Notes under the pieces: model-generated
Databases searched by the model: none
The model's input: only the letters and a program-made list of their open reading frames with translations
Told to the model about the DNA's origin: nothing
Translations under genes and position numbers: made by a program
Assembly (NCBI GenBank): GCA_029940475.1
Contig: JAPYUT010000019.1
Location: forward strand, 1-59,667
Origin: Verrucomicrobiales bacterium
Lineage (GTDB): Bacteria > Verrucomicrobiota > Verrucomicrobiia > Verrucomicrobiales > DEV007
Direction: 5' to 3'
Length of the DNA stretch: 59,667 nt
Shown here: positions 51,929-59,667 of the stretch, one piece after another
How positions within the stretch are numbered: position 1 is the stretch's first letter
Layout: each line of letters begins with the position of its first letter

Positions 51929-52912
51929 ATGAGTGAAGAAGACGCAAATTCTCCGCTGACTCCCGCGGTTAAACCCGGTGACACAAGGGAGGCGAATATT
52001 CTCTCGGAACCCGCTATTAGGCAGTCAGGGACTCCCGAAGCGAAAGATCCCGAGCTTGCGAAGCAGGCAAAGCTTGGCATGAGTAAATCATTGTGGTTGG
52101 GGATTGTTGCAACCATCCTCCTGATAGTTTCTGTGGGATCGGCTTTTTTTGGTTATTTTGTGATCACCCCCTTTGCCGCCGGGTTGACTCTTCTGGGCAC
52201 GTTGTGGTATGTCTCCATACGCCGTCGATCATCTTCTGATGGTGTTATTTTCTACAGTCACAGCCAGATCCTTTATTATTGGCCCATCTGGGTCGGGGCG
52301 TTGGTGATCAGTGACCTGACCGAGATTCCTGGAATTGCCACCAGGGTTGATATTGCCGATGCGGAAATCATGTTTGCTCCGGCACAGATGGCCCTGTTTC
52401 ATTTGATTGTGGTGGCGGTGGTAGTGTTCTTCACGAGTGTGAATATCCGCGGAGTGTGGGCGGTAGTATTTGCAGTTACCTTGTTGGCAATCGGATTGAC
52501 TTTCAGTGTCTTGAACTGGTGGGCTGAGGTTTTCCAGTATCTGGGAGGCTTGAGCCTGCACGCAGATCAGGGTTTTTACCGGGTGATGGGGGTGGTTCTC
52601 TTTGTTCCCTGGCTCTTAGTGGTGTTTGTTTTCGACATACGTCGTTTCTTTCACTTTTTGCCGACACAGGTCACCATGGTTAACGAGATAGGGGAGGGGG
52701 AAAAGAACTACGACTCGATTGGGGTCGTCACGGAGAAGAAACGTGACAATTTCATGCAGCATATGGCGCTTGGGTTTGGTTCGGGTGACCTTATTTTAAC
52801 TCCGAAGGTTGCCGACCGTGAGGTGATCATCTTTCCGAATGTGCTCCGAATTAACAGGGTTCTTGACCAGATACAGGAGATTCGTGAAAAGCGCGGTCGC
52901 AATCTTCTTTAA
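51929..52912 (+). CDS. polytopic membrane protein of unknown function
   Basis: The 327-residue protein starts with about 50 polar residues. Around six hydrophobic segments follow (for example SLWLGIVATILLIVSVGSAFFG at about 54-75, a pair near 78-95 and 115-130, then at about 155-240). The C-terminal domain is soluble, about 75 residues, with TMVNEIGEGEKNYDSIGVVTE and a late VIIFPNVLRINRVLDQIQEI, which looks like a PH-type beta domain with a helix. I do not recognise the family. TATAAT at 51795-51800 is a possible -10 box without a clear -35. Confidence 0.7.
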   Translation: MSEEDANSPLTPAVKPGDTREANILSEPAIRQSGTPEAKDPELAKQAKLGMSKSLWLGIVATILLIVSVGSAFFGYFVITPFAAGLTLLGTLWYVSIRRRSSSDGVIFYSHSQILYYWPIWVGALVISDLTEIPGIATRVDIADAEIMFAPAQMALFHLIVVAVVVFFTSVNIRGVWAVVFAVTLLAIGLTFSVLNWWAEVFQYLGGLSLHADQGFYRVMGVVLFVPWLLVVFVFDIRRFFHFLPTQVTMVNEIGEGEKNYDSIGVVTEKKRDNFMQHMALGFGSGDLILTPKVADREVIIFPNVLRINRVLDQIQEIREKRGRNLL

Positions 52913-54203
52913 TGTGCCTGTGACTTCTCTGCGCTTAGTCTTTTTTCTGTTCACGTTGTCCACCGGGTTCACCCGTGCGCAGTTCTTTAATGATTTCGAT
53001 CAAGCTCCGCATGATTACTGGACGGCGAAGATGAATGATCCCATGTCGCGGTTGTTGGTCGAGGTTGGGAGGGGGGAGAAGGTAGTCAATGAGCAACCCG
53101 GCTTGCCGCTGGTTAGGCGATTGCTCAGGGAACTTGAGATTCCTGTAGAGTCTCAAGTATTGGTGTTTTCGCGCACCAGTCTCCAGCGCGGTCTAGTTTC
53201 CCCGCAAAATCCGCGTGCTATATTTTTCAATGAAGAAACTTATCTGGGATGGATGCCTGAAGGACGGATTGAAATCGCCAGTTCGGATCCGGAGAGGGGA
53301 TCGGTGTTTTTCTTCCAGCGCAAGCTGGAAGACGGGCAGGGTAAGCTTTTTGTTCGAGACAGGTCCTGCATAGGATGCCATGCCGGGAGTGCTACCAATT
53401 TCCTTCCCGGATTACTGGCAAGGTCGGTGTTCCCCGATGACAAAGGCAGGAGTCTCAAGTCGGTTGATTCTTTTGAACGGGTTGGTCACCATGTCCCGTT
53501 GGGTGACCGCTGGGGTGGATGGTATGTGACTGGCGGGCATGAGAAATTACGACATATGGGTAATGCCATTGCTTCGCGAAGTGCCCGTGGTGTTGAGTTA
53601 AGCCGTGATGACGCGGTGGGAGAGGATGGCTTAAATCATTTTTTTGATACCTCGAAATATCCGATTGCTACCAGTGATGTGACAGCACTTCTTGTGCTCG
53701 ATCATCAGGTAAGCATGCATTTTAAGTTAATGGAGGCATCCTACATCATGAGGCAGGCAATTCACGATGCCGGCTGGATTGGCAAGGAAGTTCCTCTTGA
53801 ACAGCCGGAGCAGTTCGTGAGGGCGGTAAAGATTGCGACGGGGCAGGTGGTGAATCACCTGTTGTTTGCAGACGAGGTATCGATGAGAGGGGGGCGTGTT
53901 GCGGGGGATGGAGTTTTTGTGAAATCGTTCCTTGCAGGGCGGGTGAGCGACAGCAAGGGGCGCTCACTGAGAGATTTCAAACTGGAAGGGAGGATGTTTG
54001 CTTATCGCTGCAGCTACATGATTTACTCGAGGTCATTCACCGGTTTGCCAGAGGTTCTCAAGAAGTCAATTTACAGAAGTCTCCATGAAGTCCTTGCATC
54101 AAAACTTCCGGTGAAAGGGTATGACTATATGGTTCCCGGGGAACGTGCCGCGATTCTCGAGATTCTGAATGAAACCGTGCCCGGGTTTAAGGAGGCCGTT
54201 TAA
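52884..54203 (+). CDS. exported protein with a single c-type heme motif
   Basis: The protein of about 439 residues starts at GTG 52884, preceded by AGGAGA and overlapping the membrane-protein gene by 29 bases; GTG 52914 is an alternative. The signal peptide ends near FTRAQF. RSCIGCHAGS (about residue 165) gives one CxxCH heme site. GHHVPLGDRWGGWYVTGGHEKLRHMGN is a conserved histidine-rich segment after it. I recognise this as a PVC-type uncharacterised cytochrome-like protein, not as a named family. It is convergent with the DUF3500 gene; the two stop codons share bases. Confidence 0.75.
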   Translation: MKSAVAIFFNVPVTSLRLVFFLFTLSTGFTRAQFFNDFDQAPHDYWTAKMNDPMSRLLVEVGRGEKVVNEQPGLPLVRRLLRELEIPVESQVLVFSRTSLQRGLVSPQNPRAIFFNEETYLGWMPEGRIEIASSDPERGSVFFFQRKLEDGQGKLFVRDRSCIGCHAGSATNFLPGLLARSVFPDDKGRSLKSVDSFERVGHHVPLGDRWGGWYVTGGHEKLRHMGNAIASRSARGVELSRDDAVGEDGLNHFFDTSKYPIATSDVTALLVLDHQVSMHFKLMEASYIMRQAIHDAGWIGKEVPLEQPEQFVRAVKIATGQVVNHLLFADEVSMRGGRVAGDGVFVKSFLAGRVSDSKGRSLRDFKLEGRMFAYRCSYMIYSRSFTGLPEVLKKSIYRSLHEVLASKLPVKGYDYMVPGERAAILEILNETVPGFKEAV

Positions 54204-55249
54204 TGGTTCTCCTTGTGGTGTTCTTTTAAAAGGTCACGGCCAAAGTCACCGCTAAAGTCACGCCAGACGGCGTGCACATGATTGGCTCCGTTCTGGGTGT
54301 TGTCGTATTCGAAGAGGAAATCCTTGCTTTGGATGCGGTAATAATGTCCATCATTGCGCTCATGTCCCCCGGCCCATGCGAAGTGAAGTTGCTTGTCGCC
54401 GTCGATAGGTTTGCGACTGTTAATTTCATCAATAACCTCCGGGCGGTATTTTGCTGCATAGTTTGAGAGGAGGGTCAACAACATGGCTTGTTGAGCGGGG
54501 TTGAGTTTCTGGTAAGCGATGCCTTGAGCCGGAAGAAAGGTTTTTCGATCCGCACGAGGTTGCTGCTTGGTAATAATGTCAGAGGGAGCTTTTGCAGCGA
54601 TGGTGGCAAGCTTGAGTTGCTCTGCATTCAAGGATTTCACCAGGGTGAGCGCAAGATCTTGTTCAGCGCTAAGAACCTCGAGGCCTTGGAATGTGCCGTC
54701 TTTGACACGGGCTGGATTGGTCCCGAAAAATGAAGGCGTTACTGAAAACATTTTTCCTTTAGCCACGGCAACGTTAATGGAGAGGTGGTGGCCTTCAAAT
54801 CGCCATGCCCACGTATTTTTGGGCCCGGGCTTGCCGAAAATAGAGACGTAGTAAATCTCGGGATCCCTGATTGGGTTTTTGTTTTCAAGCTCATGGAGAA
54901 TTGCCTCCAGGGTCATTATGGTAGTTGCCTGTTTATATCCCTTGTTACTCATGACGGTGGACAGCAGGGCGTGGGCCAGCAGGCGTTGTTGCTGGGTCAT
55001 ATTCTTAATTTTCAGGCCTTTGCGTTTTCCTCCAGGTTTTATGAACTTGTCGGGTATAAAGAACCAACCCTCGCGGTGCTCGTCTGTAGGCATGAATGTT
55101 GCCTTGGAACGTTGTTCATCATTAAGAGAAACTAGAAATATTGTCGCGGCATCCGCCATTTCCTGCGCCGTATTGCCATGACTTGTATTGTGAGCAATGA
55201 CGGGGGAGGCGGTGAGCAATGCGATGCATGAAATATAGGTACGGATCAT
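54200..55249 (-). CDS. DUF3500-family exported protein
   Basis: The 349-residue protein has a signal peptide (about 1-19) and DUF3500 signatures: LNDEQRSKATF, KGLKIKNMTQQQRLLAHALL, DPEIYYVSIFGKPG, WAWRFEGHHLSINVAV and TPSFFGTNPARVKDG. The function of the family is unknown; it is common in Planctomycetes, Verrucomicrobia and Bacteroidetes. The C-terminus includes HFAWAGGHERNDGHYYRIQ and a histidine-rich tail (KEHHKENH). The reading-frame stop overlaps that of the convergent heme-motif gene. Confidence 0.85.
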   Translation of the reverse strand: MIRTYISCIALLTASPVIAHNTSHGNTAQEMADAATIFLVSLNDEQRSKATFMPTDEHREGWFFIPDKFIKPGGKRKGLKIKNMTQQQRLLAHALLSTVMSNKGYKQATTIMTLEAILHELENKNPIRDPEIYYVSIFGKPGPKNTWAWRFEGHHLSINVAVAKGKMFSVTPSFFGTNPARVKDGTFQGLEVLSAEQDLALTLVKSLNAEQLKLATIAAKAPSDIITKQQPRADRKTFLPAQGIAYQKLNPAQQAMLLTLLSNYAAKYRPEVIDEINSRKPIDGDKQLHFAWAGGHERNDGHYYRIQSKDFLFEYDNTQNGANHVHAVWRDFSGDFGRDLLKEHHKENH

Positions 55250-55280
55250 AGTGGTGTTCTAGGTGGTTATTGTGAAGAAG

Positions 55281-56534
55281 TTAAGGCTTAAGTTTGACGC
55301 ATACCAGTTTGCGTTTATCACGGGCAAACAGTCGTCCATTGCTGATTGCCGGCATTGCCCGCGTGTCTGCACCCAAGATCTGCCCGCGTGCGGCAGGTTC
55401 AAAAGACTTGTTGCTGGCTTTGGCGAGGATGAGTTCCCCGCGTTCAGTCAATATAACGAGGGTTTTCCCGGCGAGGGTGACACTACCTGCCGCCATTCGA
55501 CCGGATTGCCATTTAATTTTACCGTTGAGAGCATCGATACAACGCAATTCGGTGCCTGTTTCCTGACGACCGTGGAACCCGATCAAATGTCCTTCAAAAT
55601 TTACCGGCGTGGCATAGTGGCAATCAAGTTTCTGATTGGTTTCCCAGATCGGATTGAGTGATTTATCGACGGGAGAAAGCTGCCATACGGCTGCACCGAC
55701 GCCATAGCATGCTGAGAGGAAAACCCGATTTGGAGAGACCATTACCGGGCTCGCTGCGTTTACCGAGGCCTGCATCGTGGAGCGGTGAGCATTCTCAATG
55801 AGTACTTCCCCGCTCGTGGGGTTGAGGCACACAAGTCCGTGACGAGTAAAGCAAATCGCAATTTCCTGCCCTCCGATAGTTGCTGTGATAGGAGATGCGT
55901 ACCCGGCTTCATGGTCAGTTGCTTTCCACTTGAGGGTTCCGGTTGTCGTGTTTAACCCGACGATTCCAGCCTGCTTGCCGCCGACTTGTAGAATAAGGTT
56001 ATCTCTAACAATCAGTGGTGAACACGCGCGTCCGAAGAACCCCTTCGTGGACTCCAATTGCTTGTGCAAATTAACCGACCAGATGCATTTTCCTGTCAAT
56101 GAGTCGATACAATGGGCGAATCCTTCAGCACCCATCAGATATATTTTCTTGTCGTGGACCAAAGGCACTGCGCGCGGTCCGTTGTCGAATCCGAAGTCAT
56201 CTTTATAGTCGGTGACATATTTAAAAGTCCATTTAACCTTGCCATTTTGTGTAGAGAGAGATTCAAGGACTGCTTGGTTGGCTTTCCGGTGAAATATGAA
56301 TACCTGGTCGCCGCTAACGACAGGCCCGGCAAATCCGCTGCCGAGTTCGTGGCTCCAGATGATCTCCGGTTCACTTCCGGGAAATGCCGGGACAAGGCTT
56401 TCTCCGCTGGTGCTGCCGTTACGATTCACACCCAGGAACTGTGGCCAATCTGCTGCAGTTGCGGGGATAAGCCACAACAGGAGTCCCAGGATGATCAGGG
56501 TGAATCGGTAGTGTATGACTAGCCTGGATACCAT
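55281..56534 (-). CDS. exported PQQ-like beta-propeller protein
   Basis: The 417-residue protein has a signal peptide (hydrophobic about 10-26, cleavage near ATAADWPQF). Repeated propeller blades follow with WDN/W-type signatures: ADWPQFLGVNRNG, LSTQNGKVKWTFKY, IDSLTGKCIWSVNL, NTTTGTLKWKATDHEAGYAS and IDALNGKIKWQSGRM. This is the PQQ-like propeller family of PVC bacteria, usually without an enzyme activity assigned. ATG 56534 is chosen because it gives a clear signal peptide; it overlaps the end of the upstream SDR gene by 16 bases. Confidence 0.88.
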   Translation of the reverse strand: MVSRLVIHYRFTLIILGLLLWLIPATAADWPQFLGVNRNGSTSGESLVPAFPGSEPEIIWSHELGSGFAGPVVSGDQVFIFHRKANQAVLESLSTQNGKVKWTFKYVTDYKDDFGFDNGPRAVPLVHDKKIYLMGAEGFAHCIDSLTGKCIWSVNLHKQLESTKGFFGRACSPLIVRDNLILQVGGKQAGIVGLNTTTGTLKWKATDHEAGYASPITATIGGQEIAICFTRHGLVCLNPTSGEVLIENAHRSTMQASVNAASPVMVSPNRVFLSACYGVGAAVWQLSPVDKSLNPIWETNQKLDCHYATPVNFEGHLIGFHGRQETGTELRCIDALNGKIKWQSGRMAAGSVTLAGKTLVILTERGELILAKASNKSFEPAARGQILGADTRAMPAISNGRLFARDKRKLVCVKLKP

Positions 56535-57502
56535 ATTTTCCGGGGTTGATTGACGGGCCTGTTGTAATCCCATGCGCGGTCAATCAGTAATTGGAGATCA
56601 ATCTCGGGTCGCCAGTTGAGCAGGAATTTGGCCTTGGAATTATCCAGCCAGGTGGAGCGGTATGGGGTTTCAACGGCAACACTGGGGATTCCCCGGGATG
56701 TTTTCAGGTAATTGGCTACCTCCCCGTAATCCACCGGTTCGTCCATGCAGATGTTGAAAGTGTGACCGATTGACTGCCTAGGCAGGGCAATAGCCGCAAT
56801 GATTGAGCTTATCAGGTCATCGACGTGGACAAAGTTTCGTTTAATGGCTTGGCCATCGGGATCAAGCATCAATGGTATTGTACCGCTTTGCAGGTAAGTA
56901 TCGGCTTTTTCAGTGCCGACCAAATCGCGCCAGCAAGGACCGCCGAAAACATCCTTGCCGAAGGACAGGCTAAACTTGAAATCATCCTTCTCCATAATCC
57001 ATGGTGCACGCAGGCAACATCCCGGAAAGTCATATTGGATGCGGTATTGCTCGAGCATCACCTCTTCCATTACCTTGGAAAGAGCATAACAACCGGGATA
57101 GGCACTGTGCGGTTGAGTCTCGGTGACCGGAATAGGGTGAGGGTAGAAGAAGTGGCCCATTGAGGCATCGCCACCAACCAGGATAAACTGGCTGAATGCA
57201 GGGTTTATCCGGCATTCCTCCAGAAGCCAGAATAGTCCTTTGACGGTAACATCCATTACATCATCGGGAGTTTCCTTGCAGGTGGCCAAGTGCACTGCGT
57301 GGGTGATGTTTTGGGTTGCCTTTGCAACTGTATCGCGCTCTGCAATCGACCCATGAACCACTTCGATGCGATCGTGGTGGGAAACGCTGCGATTATGGCA
57401 CAATGCTACGATGGAGGCGTCTGCAAGCGTTGGGTCGCTGAGTATTTTTTTTAAAAAAACTTTTCCGACTTTTCCGGTAGCTCCGGTGATAAGAATTCGC
57501 AT
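56519..57502 (-). CDS. NAD(P)-dependent extended SDR / epimerase-like protein
   Basis: The 327-residue protein has the Rossmann start MRILITGATGKVGKVFLKKI. HAVHLATC follows, and the YALSKVMEEVMLEQY segment has the SDR tyrosine and lysine as YxxxK. NICMDEPVDYGEVANYL and the late LLNWRPEIDL match the C-terminal end of NAD-dependent epimerases. The substrate is unknown. The start at 57502 is set by the glycine loop. The PQQ-like gene overlaps its 3' end, so the pair is cotranscribed. Confidence 0.88.
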   Translation of the reverse strand: MRILITGATGKVGKVFLKKILSDPTLADASIVALCHNRSVSHHDRIEVVHGSIAERDTVAKATQNITHAVHLATCKETPDDVMDVTVKGLFWLLEECRINPAFSQFILVGGDASMGHFFYPHPIPVTETQPHSAYPGCYALSKVMEEVMLEQYRIQYDFPGCCLRAPWIMEKDDFKFSLSFGKDVFGGPCWRDLVGTEKADTYLQSGTIPLMLDPDGQAIKRNFVHVDDLISSIIAAIALPRQSIGHTFNICMDEPVDYGEVANYLKTSRGIPSVAVETPYRSTWLDNSKAKFLLNWRPEIDLQLLIDRAWDYNRPVNQPRKIWYPG

Positions 57503-57647
57503 TGATGTAAGCAAACACTGCGACACGATCCCGGGCAACTCTTGGTTACTTAAGGAATGATATTATTTCGGATATTCAGTTAATTAGGATTTGCGAAGTA
57601 AATAAAGGCGAATTAGAGATTATAATCAGGATTTACATCCGTCACCC

Positions 57648-58034
57648 ATGCCGCTACAAGCTTCAGCTCGCTATTTTCCTAAGTCATCGTCAATATGGAT
57701 TGGGATGATATTGTGGGTGCTGCAAGGGGGAGTGGTGCTGGTCGGGATTACTGCCCTTGTTCTTACTTTTCTGATCGGCAAGTCCTATGGCATACTGTTT
57801 CTTGGAATGACTTTCGTTTTTGTGGGGGTACAGATGTTGCGCTGGGGACATTCACGTTTGGTGTCCTGTCCCCTCTGTCACGGTAAGTTGATGCATGGGA
57901 GTCAGTGCCACAAACATCGCGAGGCCAGTCGTCGCCGTCCTTTTGGCTACATAAGCAGTTTGTTTGTGGATGTAGCCCTTTTTGGGAGATTTAATTGCAT
58001 GTATTGCGGCACGCCGTTTCGTCTAAAGCGTTAG
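57648..58034 (+). CDS. small membrane protein with a zinc-ribbon tail
   Basis: The 128-residue protein has two hydrophobic segments (about 16-40 and 45-65) and then a cytoplasmic-type domain with two cysteine pairs, CPLC and CMYC, separated by a basic stretch (HKHREASRRRPFGY). The cysteines could bind one zinc. I do not recognise a family. It lies upstream of the glycosyltransferase. Confidence 0.7.
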   Translation: MPLQASARYFPKSSSIWIGMILWVLQGGVVLVGITALVLTFLIGKSYGILFLGMTFVFVGVQMLRWGHSRLVSCPLCHGKLMHGSQCHKHREASRRRPFGYISSLFVDVALFGRFNCMYCGTPFRLKR

Positions 58035-58088
58035 TTCATGCTGCGGCGGACAGTTGACTGAAGGGCAATTGTAGCCTACTCCCCGTTG

Positions 58089-59459
58089 ATGCTGGGTTTA
58101 CCGAGCTACCATTTTGCTTACGTTTTTGAACGCTTTCCAACGTTTACACAAACTTTTTGTGTTCGTGAGGTCAATGAGTTGAGGCGCATGGGGCTTAGGC
58201 CTCTGGTATTTTCAATCAGGAATACAAATGATGAGACTTTAAAGGATCATTTTCCCCCTGAACTTGAGGAGTCGGTAAATTTCTTGCCACCACGCGATGA
58301 ATTGATCGTGCTTGTTGATGAATGGAAAAAACAGGGAAGCTTGCCAAAGGAGGCAGTGTTAACACTACGACATTGGGGGCAATCGGGGGACAAGAACCGG
58401 GTTTACGAGGCAATTTATATTGGCATGAAGATGCGTGAAACGGGAGTTCGCCACGCACATTCTCATTTTGCCGGCATGGGGGCACGTTGTTGTTATTGGC
58501 TGAAGAATTTGTTTCGGTTCAGTTTTTCGTTCACGGGTCATGCGAATGACATTTTTGAACCAACAGATTTTCCAGTGCGACTAGAGAACCTGATGCGGAA
58601 TGCGGCGTTGGTAGTGACAGTGAGTGACTACACTGCTGCCTGGCTGGGTGAGAGATTTCCACAGCAAAGCAATAAAGTCAGGCGTATTTACAATGGGATT
58701 GATATGGTGTCGTTCTCCCACGACAGGAACGGTGAAAGGAGTGCTGATGAGTCATTAATTGTGAGCGTTGGGCGATTGATAGAGAAAAAGGGTTTCGATG
58801 ACTTGGTGCGAGCTTCTGCGCGTCTTAAGGGAATTCACAGGCAACCTTTCCAGGTTTTAATTATCGGTGATGGGCCGATGAAAGGGGATCTACAGGAACT
58901 CATTGAGCAACTTGGGTGCAAGGACACGGTCAAATTGGCGGGATCGCTCAACCAGTCTGAAATTGTAGGAATACTGGCAAGCTCTACGGTTTTCGCATTG
59001 CCCTGCGTAACGGAAAAGGGGGGAGGGAAGGATAACCTGCCGACAGTTATCATGGAGGCAATGGCGAGCGGTGTGCCTTGTGTCTCAACCCGCCTGGCAG
59101 GGGTTCCCGAGATGGTGGTTGATGGTTGCACGGGCTTGCTCACCGAAGAGCGAGATCCTGATGCGTTTGCGGATGCTCTGGCAACTTTATTAGGAGATAG
59201 GGATTTGTGCCGACAAATGGGAGAAGCGGGACACCGGCGCGCGGCAAAACTTTTTGCTAAAGAGTCCACGGCGAGGCAGTTGTGTAATTGCCTCGTCGCT
59301 TTTGGAAATTTGCGCTTTGATCTTGGGTTGGTTGTGAAATTCCCTGGGATTGGACCCCGGTATATCGGGCAGTGGTGCAGACGTTTGTTGCGAGGATTAC
59401 GGATTGCCCGCAAGAGCAAGTTTGCCCGTGCTGATCAGGTGTCCAAGATTGCTCGCTAG
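58089..59459 (+). CDS. GT4-family glycosyltransferase
   Basis: The 456-residue protein has a GT-B fold. SFTGHANDIFE near residue 155 and VTVSDYTAAWL close the N-terminal acceptor half. VSVGRLIEKKGFDDLVRA, VLIIGDGPMKGDL and ALPCVTEKGGGKDNLPTVI followed by MEAMASGVPCVSTRLAGVPEM are the GT4 signatures (the EX7E equivalent). It probably builds exopolysaccharide. A preceding TTG at 58086 is an unlikely start. Its 3' end overlaps the convergent bioF/kbl-type gene by 63 bases. Confidence 0.9.
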   Translation: MLGLPSYHFAYVFERFPTFTQTFCVREVNELRRMGLRPLVFSIRNTNDETLKDHFPPELEESVNFLPPRDELIVLVDEWKKQGSLPKEAVLTLRHWGQSGDKNRVYEAIYIGMKMRETGVRHAHSHFAGMGARCCYWLKNLFRFSFSFTGHANDIFEPTDFPVRLENLMRNAALVVTVSDYTAAWLGERFPQQSNKVRRIYNGIDMVSFSHDRNGERSADESLIVSVGRLIEKKGFDDLVRASARLKGIHRQPFQVLIIGDGPMKGDLQELIEQLGCKDTVKLAGSLNQSEIVGILASSTVFALPCVTEKGGGKDNLPTVIMEAMASGVPCVSTRLAGVPEMVVDGCTGLLTEERDPDAFADALATLLGDRDLCRQMGEAGHRRAAKLFAKESTARQLCNCLVAFGNLRFDLGLVVKFPGIGPRYIGQWCRRLLRGLRIARKSKFARADQVSKIAR

Positions 59460-59667
59460 CATGTGGATGTCTTTTTCACTGTGTGCAGCAGACAGGCTGA
59501 TCCTTAACCGTGCCGATCCCCTTGCCACGGTGGGGTAACGAATTGCCGGAACTGTAATTCCGGCATCCTGGAGAGCAGCAGAAGCCTCGAGTGCGCTTGT
59601 CTCTTCACCCAGTATGAGGGGAACGATGGCTGCAACCGGCATTTGGATTTCTAGTTGATTGCATAGC
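59397..59667 (-). CDS. C-terminal part of 8-amino-7-oxononanoate synthase-type aminotransferase, cut by the window edge
   Basis: The visible 89 codons are open to the right edge. They show LEIQMPVAAIVPLILG, AGITVPAIRYPTVARGSARL and RISLSAAHSEKDI, the C-terminal domain of alpha-oxoamine synthases (BioF or Kbl). These PLP enzymes condense an acyl-CoA with alanine or glycine. BioF is the likelier match because of AIRYPTVARGSARLR, but the edge prevents a firm choice. Confidence 0.8.
   Translation of the reverse strand, partial: LCNQLEIQMPVAAIVPLILGEETSALEASAALQDAGITVPAIRYPTVARGSARLRISLSAAHSEKDIHMLASNLGHLISTGKLALAGNP

Noticed and set aside
1..59667. CRISPR array, insertion sequence, rRNA, prophage or defence island
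   Set aside because: Reading through the window showed no regularly spaced repeats, transposase, integrase, phage structural gene or recognisable restriction/defence gene.

Overview
This window reads as a chromosomal segment of a member of the Verrucomicrobiota (PVC superphylum). The evidence is a PVC-type CxxCH heme-binding dehydrogenase-like protein at the left edge, a protein of the Minf_1886 family that is restricted to Planctomycetes and Verrucomicrobia, a DUF3500 protein, PVC-style secreted multidomain proteins, and the way the respiratory complex I genes are split. I do not assign a lineage below phylum.

Layout. Positions 1-2735 hold the 3' part of a GC-rich gene (ThuA remnant, beta-propeller, cytochrome c). 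Just beyond it lies a minus-strand selenocysteine tRNA (selC) with its own promoter. Next come glucuronate isomerase (uxaC) and a large secreted LTD/endonuclease-like protein. Positions 8111-20369 are the NADH:quinone oxidoreductase operon nuoD-E-F-G-H-I-J-K-L-M-N. It is followed by an OmpR-type two-component pair, a UGP2-type UTP-glucose-1-phosphate uridylyltransferase and an SGNH-like protein whose catalytic residues appear to be missing. Positions 25503-31514 carry an ExbB-ExbD-ExbD energy-transducing set with a giant TPR protein and a second exported protein. A minus-strand block holds a 66-residue strongly basic protein, coaD and nadK. Then follow an M16 peptidase, a glycolytic run gapA-pgk-tpiA, crcB (minus), argG, a rhodanese and an L,D-transpeptidase (both minus), an FmdB-type zinc-ribbon protein, a group of poorly characterised genes ending in a second M16 peptidase (43441-48681), a ketopantoate-reductase-like gene and a purine nucleoside phosphorylase. 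The missing complex I genes nuoB and nuoC sit at 50521-51647 on the minus strand, about 30 kb from the end of the main nuo operon. The right end has an uncharacterised membrane protein, a CxxCH protein convergent with a DUF3500 protein, a PQQ-type propeller, an extended SDR, a small zinc-ribbon membrane protein, a GT4 glycosyltransferase and the C-terminus of a bioF/kbl-type enzyme.

How it fits together. Core energy metabolism dominates: complex I, triose-phase glycolysis, NADP and CoA synthesis, and uronate entry. The most informative regulatory observation is that both separated nuo units are preceded by the same perfect TGTGA-N6-TCACA palindrome, with a similar CTTGC block downstream. This suggests that one CRP-family regulator coordinates the split complex. 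nuoA is not in the window. The second notable item is selC: its anticodon arm, variable arm and promoter look intact, but there are mismatches in the T stem and acceptor stem, and no selA, selB or selD is visible nearby. I found no CRISPR array, insertion sequence, rRNA, prophage or recognisable defence system. Most genes are ordinary housekeeping genes, and the less-described material is the small uncharacterised clusters and the regulatory sites.
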